From Reticulitermes lucifugus (lineage: Eukaryota > Arthropoda > Insecta > Blattodea > Rhinotermitidae): a stretch of 39,492 bases of DNA. Each line of letters opens with the position of its first letter. The first letter of the stretch is position 1. This document shows positions 34,605 through 39,492 of the stretch, piece after piece. Made by a program: the position numbers and the translations under genes. The stretch is taken from assembly GCA_026260175.1 (NCBI GenBank), contig JAKCWW010000157.1, positions 109,622 through 149,113 of the forward strand. Direction: 5' to 3'. Under the pieces are notes generated by a model. That model did not search any database, had not been told where the DNA came from, and worked only from the letters and a program-made list of their open reading frames with translations.

Positions 34605-34647
34605 AGTCCAACATGTTTCGAACTATGTTAGTTCATCTTCAGGGACT
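34605..34647 (-). ncRNA. Hammerhead ribozyme-like motif (left arm)
   Basis: Read 5'-3' on the minus strand: AGTCC (stem I), CTGAAGA (matches CUGANGA), an unpaired T, GAACTA-ACA-TAGTTC (stem-loop II), GAAAC, ATGT, T, then GGACT (stem I partner). Stem I pairs 5/5 and stem II 6/6. Stem III would be only ACA/TGU without a loop, so folding would need a dimer, as reported for hammerheads with very short stem III. The predicted cleavage is after the U preceding GGACT. The extra T between the core and stem II is a departure from consensus. Confidence 0.5.
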
Positions 34648-34899
34648 CAATTGTTTATTACACCAGCTATAGACGTATGGTACTCATTAAAATATATAAG
34701 TTAGTAGATAAATGTCGCTAACTGTGTTGAGTTTGTGGTCACTGTATCTGCTGCTTCGTGTTTACCACTAAAAAGCAAATGGTGAACACGAAGCAGCAGA
34801 TACAGTGACCACAACTCAACACAGTTAGCGACACTTTATCTACTAACTTATATATTTTAATGAGTACCATACGTCTATAGCTGGTGTAATAAACAATTG

Positions 34900-34944
34900 A
34901 GTCCCTGAAGATGAANNNTAACATAGTTCGAAACATGTTGGACT
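34900..34944 (+). ncRNA. Hammerhead ribozyme-like motif (right arm, contains NNN)
   Basis: This is the inverted copy of 34605-34647. AGTCC is at 34900-34904, CTGAAGA at 34905-34911, TAGTTC at 34924-34929, GAAAC at 34930-34934 and GGACT at 34940-34944. Three N (34916-34918) fall in the 5' strand of stem II, where the left arm has a single C, so the exact stem cannot be read in this copy. Confidence 0.45.
34916..34918. other. Assembly ambiguity (NNN)
   Basis: Three N in the right arm of the long inverted repeat. By alignment to the left arm only one base is expected here. Confidence 0.95.
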
Positions 34945-35026
34945 ATTTTTAATATAAACTGTATTAAATAACAGATAATAAGGAATGTACATTTTTCGGA
35001 ACACGATTTTATATAATCATGCTGAT

Positions 35027-36080
35027 ATTTCTGGTGCGTCTGGTGCAAGGTTTGACGAATACCAAAGTTTTCCAGATATTAAAACGTTATACCTACCATT
35101 CATCTTAGTGCTCTTAGAAACCTCATGGAAAGACATATACCTTTAATTTGTTACCTGGTATCCTGTCCTGTTGTCCCTGTCACATATTTTCTATTCCCTT
35201 TTTTATCGTTACTTTTCTAACGTAGTGTATGTAAAATTTAAAAATATAAAAACTAAAAAGACTAATATTTAAAATTTTAATTAACATATTCACAACACCT
35301 ACTGTCGGTTGATGAGATGGTAACATGTAATTGACCTCTTTGTTTCAGTTTAATAGAGTGTTCAGGATTATCCAGTGCAGAAACTCACAACTGTTACTGT
35401 AATTGTATTTTGAATTATGATCAGAATTTACGGGTGAGAGGTTTTCTTAATGTTATACTCTGTAATTTTTCACAAATTGTATCCTGTTGATGCAGATAAT
35501 CTCTGAACCATTTACTGGGGACTATAATAATGACCTCGTTTAGAAACCACTAATTCTGTTGGACGATTGGAGAAAATTCCCATCCGAAGGTGCACAGTCT
35601 GCACCAGCAAATAAATAAATAGTTTGAGGATATTCTTCACTGGCCTTCGCAAGAAAGTGTGGGGAGAATGTTCTTCGGGCACAGGGAAATAAACAAGTCA
35701 CTGATAAATAAAAGAAAAGAAGGAAGGGAGGACAAAGGAGATCATGGAATTGTGCTTTGTCTCTCTCACAGTCGGGCATCGGTGAGGTCAAATTTTCACT
35801 GCTTCTTCTACTGTCTGAAAGTTGACCCTATGCCTGCTGAGTTAATTTAAAGGAATAAAAACACTGCCACCTTTTGTTTGTGTGTTTCCATGGTGATGCA
35901 TATTTCCAATTGTTGAATAGCTACAAACATTTAATTTTTTATTTCTACGTATATGTGTCTAGCTGCGAGTGTTTAGTTTTCTACAGCGATGCAACTGGAG
36001 CCTCATACTCGTATCTTCCAGGATACTGCTCCGCTACAGTGTGCAATTTGTACCCACCATTTCTGGACAGTCTGTTTTTT
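35027..36080. other. Unassigned AT-rich DNA
   Basis: Nothing recognised apart from short open frames without motifs. Confidence 0.4.
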
Positions 36081-36163
36081 CCTTCTTCAAGAGTCGAACG
36101 TCCAATTACATTGCACATTCGACTCTTGAAGAACGGATCGCCACGCTATCCCGAAACGTCGAG
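36081..36163 (+). ncRNA. Foldback with hammerhead-like 3' half
   Basis: CCTTCTTCAAGAGTCGAACG (from 36081) is the reverse complement, with few mismatches, of 36113-36136 (TTCGACTCTTGAAGAA). Within the right copy, TTGAAGA (36126-36132) resembles the CUGANGA core with its first C changed. GGATCGC-CAC-GCTATCC (36135-36151) forms a stem-loop with one mismatch. GAAAC (36153-36157), GTC and GAG follow. GAG can pair with CTC before the core. The changed C3 suggests an inactive relic. Confidence 0.4.
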
Positions 36164-36477
36164 GAGCAATAACGTTCAGTGACACGACGCAACGTCCCAG
36201 AAGAACAGAGACATTGCATTTAAATTTTCGCTTACTATGTAAGTATTCCAGTTTCTTACACAGTAGAAAAATTTAAGAAATATCGTGTCTGAAGACTTCC
36301 CAGAACTTCATAACTTGTTGAATATTATAATGAAACGTCGGTGTTATTTTTAAAAACTGTGTGTTTTCACTCTGAGTGCAGTACTATTAGTTACATCTTT
36401 ATAAGAAGAACTCTTCTAATAATGTTTCAAACAAGCCAATTACTAATGCACGACACAGTTTCCGCTTTAAAAATGCT
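36164..36477. other. Unassigned DNA
   Basis: A further GAAACGTCGG word occurs at 36332-36341 without a visible stem II or CTGANGA core. Nothing else is recognised. Confidence 0.4.
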
Positions 36478-36931
36478 GCGTAGGACAGTAATTATTGTGT
36501 AGGGCAGTAATTACTGCATAGGACAGTAATTACTGCGTAGTTCAGTAAATATTGTGTAAGGAAGTAATTACTGTGTAGTGCAGGAATTACTGCGTAGGGC
36601 AGTAATTATTGTGTAGGACAGTAATTACTGCGTAGGACAGTAATTATTGTGTAGGGCAGTAATTACTGTGTAGGGCAGCAATTAATGTGTAGGCAGTAAT
36701 TGCTGTGTAGGGCAGTAATTACTGCGTAGGACAGTAATTATTGTGTAGGGCAGAAATTAATGTGTAAGGCAGTAATTGCTGTGTAGGGCAGTAATTACTG
36801 TGTAGGGCAGCAATTACTGTGTAGGCAGCAATTGCTGTGTAGGACAGTATTTACTGTGTAGGGCCGTAATTACTGTGTAGGGCAGTAATTATTTTGTAGG
36901 GCAGTAATTGCTGTGTAGGGCAGTAATTGCT
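36478..36931 (+). repeat. 19-bp minisatellite, 24 copies
   Basis: The consensus unit is GTGTAGGGCAGTAATTACT. Of 24 units, 22 are 19 bp and two (the 12th and 19th) are 18 bp. The unit junction creates the perfect palindrome CAGTAATTACTG in six places. In unit 19 it becomes CAGCAATTGCTG, which is also a perfect palindrome. TAATTA occurs in 13 units. A GCGTAGGACAGTAATTATT unit alternates with the consensus in places (units 1-2, 9-10), and units 9-13 and 14-17 look like a higher-order duplication. Confidence 0.97.
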
Positions 36932-38516
36932 GGCTTTTAGTAATCACAAAAATCAAATAAATGGTAAATCATAGGGTGAAAAGTGGCTGAAAATTTAATG
37001 TTAAAGCAGGGTGTATATAATTTTTTTACAATTGATTCGTAAGGGGTTACGCATATGACATGTTTCCCAGTTTTAACATGTCATCGCATAGATACAAAAG
37101 ATTCCATTTCCTTCTGGAAATACTCTGCTCCCTTAAAATAGTATGCACAATACTTATTTCTCTTTGTTGCTTGCAAAAAGTCATCTGTTCCATTACAGTA
37201 ACTTTCAGGTTCACCCTATTATAAAGTAATTCTGTCGTTTAGGATTTTCACTACTTCGGAATTTTTCTTGTATTCATTTTGTGGTCCGTTTAATTTGAGA
37301 CCAGCCGAAAGGAAAAGATAGCGGTTGGATGAATATGAAGCAAGCTGTTAAAACTTCTAATCCCTTTTATATCAAAGTGTATCTTTTTCTTTTCGACATT
37401 CAGAAGTCTGTTTTAATTAATGTTGTAGAATGAGATTCTGCTAATACGAATTTAGCGGTTAGAAGCCCCGGTATGCTGATTAATAATACTGTACTGGTTA
37501 TACGAGGACAAGTGTTACAGTTATGCAGTCGAAAGTTTGGAATTAAAGAGGAAATTTATTCCTATGGTACTACGTGGCTTTAGTATTCAAACGAATTTTA
37601 CGGAAAGAAGTTAGGAAATGTCATCAGACGTAATACTTTGGCGCCTCCGCTCTTTTATTTACTCTACACTTTAAATGCGTAAATATTTTCAAGACAGCAC
37701 TAAAGATGCGAGTATTTTAAGTGTTCCTTTCCACGTTTTACGCAACGCTTACTGTAAGTTTTCTCCGTCTCATGGTAACAGGTTTATATTTTGGTCTTAA
37801 TCGATACCCTGTAAAGAGCGAAATATTGAATTTCCTATCCTTTTCTTGGAAAAGGTGAGCAGCCGTACAAAATCGATCATGCTACCCTTGGATCCCAAAC
37901 TTTTTCTTCGGTTTTTGTTTTTATCTCAAGAGAAGGCCCTTCTTCGTGTGAAGTAACAGTTCTTTCTCCGATTTTAAACGAAACCAGAATAGGAATTCTT
38001 CCTATTGATTTCTTTGCATTTTGTCTTTCGACATCACCCCAAAATTCCTATCATATCAGCATCGTATTATCTGAAAATCAGAGGTAATTATACCGCCACT
38101 TTGAATAAATAATGTGGAGCAAGGTGGCTCAAGCAGTCACGTTTCTCTCTACGTGTCTGCTTTACATGTCGGCTTGGACGCCGATTATCCTGACTGTGGC
38201 TAATTCTTGTATAGCAGTTAAAAGAGACTGGAATCTCTTCTTCTGTATTACTACCAGTTTGTTATTTTCATTGTCATCCGATCATTCGGCGCTATGTCTT
38301 CTAAGTTATTGACCTTATCGTTAAATAAAATACACAGAAAGCAACATTCATTACTTATTTTTCGTGGTTTTCTTCAACTTACAGTAAATTGTTTAGGACA
38401 CACCTACATTACTTTATTAACCTACTGTGCCCTTCTTTCGTTTTTTGCTGCAGGTTGTGGTAGAACTAAAGACTATTACTCAATAAAAATTTATCAGTCT
38501 AGCAGCCGCGTCAGGT
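36932..38516. other. Unassigned AT-rich DNA
   Basis: No gene or repeat family recognised. Open frames at 38112-38312 and 38294-38533 are short and lack motifs. Confidence 0.4.
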
Positions 38517-38614
38517 GGTTGATCGGCGAATAAGTCAACCATTCGAGAACCATACTTTTTTTCTGAGGAGAACAGATATGTTTCTCGAATGGTTGGTTTA
38601 CTCGCCGTTCAAAC
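38517..38614 (+). repeat. Hairpin with about 37-nt arms
   Basis: The left arm runs from 38517 (GGTTGATCGGCG...AACCATTCGAGAACCAT) to 38553. It pairs with the right arm 38577-38614 (ATGTTTCTCGAATGGTTGG, then TTTACTCGCCGTTCAAAC). The core CAACCATTCGAGAA pairs without a mismatch. Two of the arm differences would be G:U pairs in RNA, and there are a few true mismatches. The loop is about 23 nt. A small foldback/MITE or a miRNA-like precursor are both possible. I know of no miRNA with this sequence. Confidence 0.65.
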
Positions 38615-39436
38615 AGACAGCATCTGGCCCGAGGAAGCTTCATTTACTTCAGTCACCGTGAAAATTTTAGATTATAAAATAATATTATCGTTAAAAACCT
38701 GACAATTTTTCTTTCAAAACGCTGGGATTCAAATGCTTGAATGTAACTGCGGACAAAGAGATAAATAACGCTCTGACCTGCTCAAATTTTGGTTTTCGGT
38801 CTCAAAGGGATATTTAGTAGCTTCACGGAAATTATGAGCTGAGAAGTTCGGAGAATTTTTGGTCACGCTGAAGGCGTTAAAAAACAGAAGAAGAAAACAA
38901 AAGGATCACAATTATGCTTTCAATCTTTTATCCGTCACTAATTCGAACTACGTCACTGTCATCGACAAACAAACGAATTGTGGGATATTGTTCTCTGAAG
39001 GACCATCAATTGATCACGTGCGGAACAATACACGGCTGGCGCTCGCAACGCAACTTTCATTTGTCACGATAAAACAAACAAACGTGGTGGGAGACCACGA
39101 AATGAAATTCCATTGGAACATAGCAGTAGAAATAAAGCACAGAGCTATGGCATTTCCATCAACAAGCTGTCCATCCCTACCTTTCTGTACCCAACCTATA
39201 CAACACAGACGCATAGAGGACATCAATTATCATATAAGCTGCGATTTGTTGTGTGGATATTTAAATGGCACTCAGGTCGCCAGAAGTAATTAAGGAGATT
39301 CTGCTAACATTTCATGCAGGATTGTATAGCCAGTACAGGAGAATGACTGTTTTTGACCTCAATACAGACGTGCTTCTTTTGTGGATGTAGACCGACTTAA
39401 TTTTGACTTTCAGAGCTTTGTACACCTAAAGATATA
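38615..39436. other. Unassigned DNA
   Basis: The longest open frame in the window (38859-39293, 144 codons, opening with TTG) lies here. It has no recognised domain, and its first ATG lies late (39101), so I treat it as chance. Confidence 0.35.
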
Positions 39437-39492
39437 CGAGGGCTGTCCAAAAAGTATCCGACTATATTTTTTCCCGCGGTAAGTAATGGCGA
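39437..39492 (+). mobile_element. Mariner-type terminal inverted repeat, start of element
   Basis: After a TA dinucleotide (39435-39436) the sequence reads CGAGGGCTGTCCAAAAAGTA, followed by TCCGAC. This resembles the ends of mariner-family elements (forms such as ACGAGGGTNGTTNAAAAAGT, from memory). The element continues beyond the window, so the partner repeat and any transposase cannot be seen. Confidence 0.5.

Larger units (their letters stand above)
34531..35019. mobile_element. Long inverted repeat (foldback), possibly Penelope-like
   Basis: The left arm 34531-34767 and the right arm 34780-35019 are near-perfect reverse complements (about 237 bp each) around a 12-bp loop (CTAAAAAGCAAA). 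The direct repeat TCATGCTGAT flanks the structure at 34492-34501 and 35017-35026. Between the left direct repeat and the left arm are about 30 bp with no partner on the right. Each arm contains a hammerhead-like motif. Inverted terminal units, an extra tail and hammerhead motifs are all features described for Penelope-like retroelements, but no RT or GIY-YIG coding sequence is present. An assembly snap-back artefact must be excluded. Confidence 0.6.

Noticed and set aside
34739..34936. 65-codon minus-strand frame in the long inverted repeat
   Set aside because: It crosses NNN and lies in a foldback, with no protein motif.
36332..36341. Isolated GAAACGTCGG
   Set aside because: It matches the 3' core of the hammerhead-like repeats, but no stem II or CTGANGA is present upstream.
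38562..38590. Another hammerhead-like core (CTGAGGA near a GAACA/TGTTT stem)
   Set aside because: The stem is not followed by GAAA and there is no stem I pairing.
38859..39293. Longest open frame (144 codons)
   Set aside because: It opens with TTG, its first ATG is at 39101, and it shows no domain, signal peptide or splice context. A frame of this length is expected about once by chance in 39 kb of this base composition.
1..39492. CRISPR arrays, bacterial operons, phage or plasmid features
   Set aside because: No spacer-repeat array and no prokaryotic gene density. The only regular array (36478-36931) is a direct tandem minisatellite without spacers.

Overview
This is AT-rich, gene-poor animal DNA, almost certainly from an insect with a large, repeat-rich genome. 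It holds many decayed tRNA-derived SINEs and the 3' ends of non-LTR retrotransposons (LINEs). It has no operon-like gene packing and no long open frames. The SINE and LINE sequences remind me of cockroach/termite (Blattodea) genomes, but that is recollection and was not searched. I recognise no host protein-coding exon, rRNA gene or standalone functional tRNA gene. The window reads as intergenic or intronic DNA. Three assembly gaps are present (17870-17926, 28251-28395, 34916-34918), and the first two lie inside or against SINE copies.

Repeat layout. SINE family A has a tRNA-Leu/Ser-like head, a body of about 245 bp, a tail close to ggggctgtcgagccattg and then an A-run. Copies lie at 1-71 (-), 8318-8534 (+), 16524-16783 (-), 17927-17984 (-, gapped), 22520-22777 (-, with a 13-bp target-site duplication) and 28189-28459 (+, gapped). 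SINE family B has a second tRNA-like head with GGCTGGACGATCC and a 3' end rich in CTTTACC. Copies or relatives lie at 1404-1704 (-), 8101-8317 (+), 25618-25849 (+), 27555-27855 (+), 30490-30728 (-), 31757-32050 (+) and 32783-32946 (+). The A copy at 8318 sits inside the B copy at 8101, flanked by a 10-bp duplication. Three LINE reverse-transcriptase C-terminal fragments are at 72-345 (+), 32968-33318 (+) and 3823-4143 (-). The right edge enters what looks like a mariner-type terminal repeat (39437 onward).

The most interesting material is a set of foldback structures whose arms carry hammerhead-ribozyme-like sequence. The clearest is a near-perfect inverted repeat of about 490 bp (34531-35019). 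Each arm encodes a 43-45 nt motif with a CUGANGA core, a stem-loop II, GAAAC, and a stem I pairing of AGTCC with GGACT. Related fragments occur at 4636-4671 (a perfect 36-bp palindrome ending in CCGAAACGTAGTG), 36081-36163 (inverted half copies plus a stem-loop followed by GAAACGTC) and 32190-32240 (GAAACGTCGG). Hammerhead ribozymes with very short stem III are known from Penelope-like retroelements. I therefore infer, without proof, that these are remnants of such elements or of non-autonomous relatives.

Other structures are a 24-copy, 19-bp minisatellite built around the palindrome CAGTAATTACTG (36478-36931), two unexplained hairpins (7339-7443, 38517-38614), an overlapping AGGTCA array (21621-21641), several microsatellites, purine/pyrimidine-skewed tracts, and one block with protein-like but broken reading frames (18404-18961).
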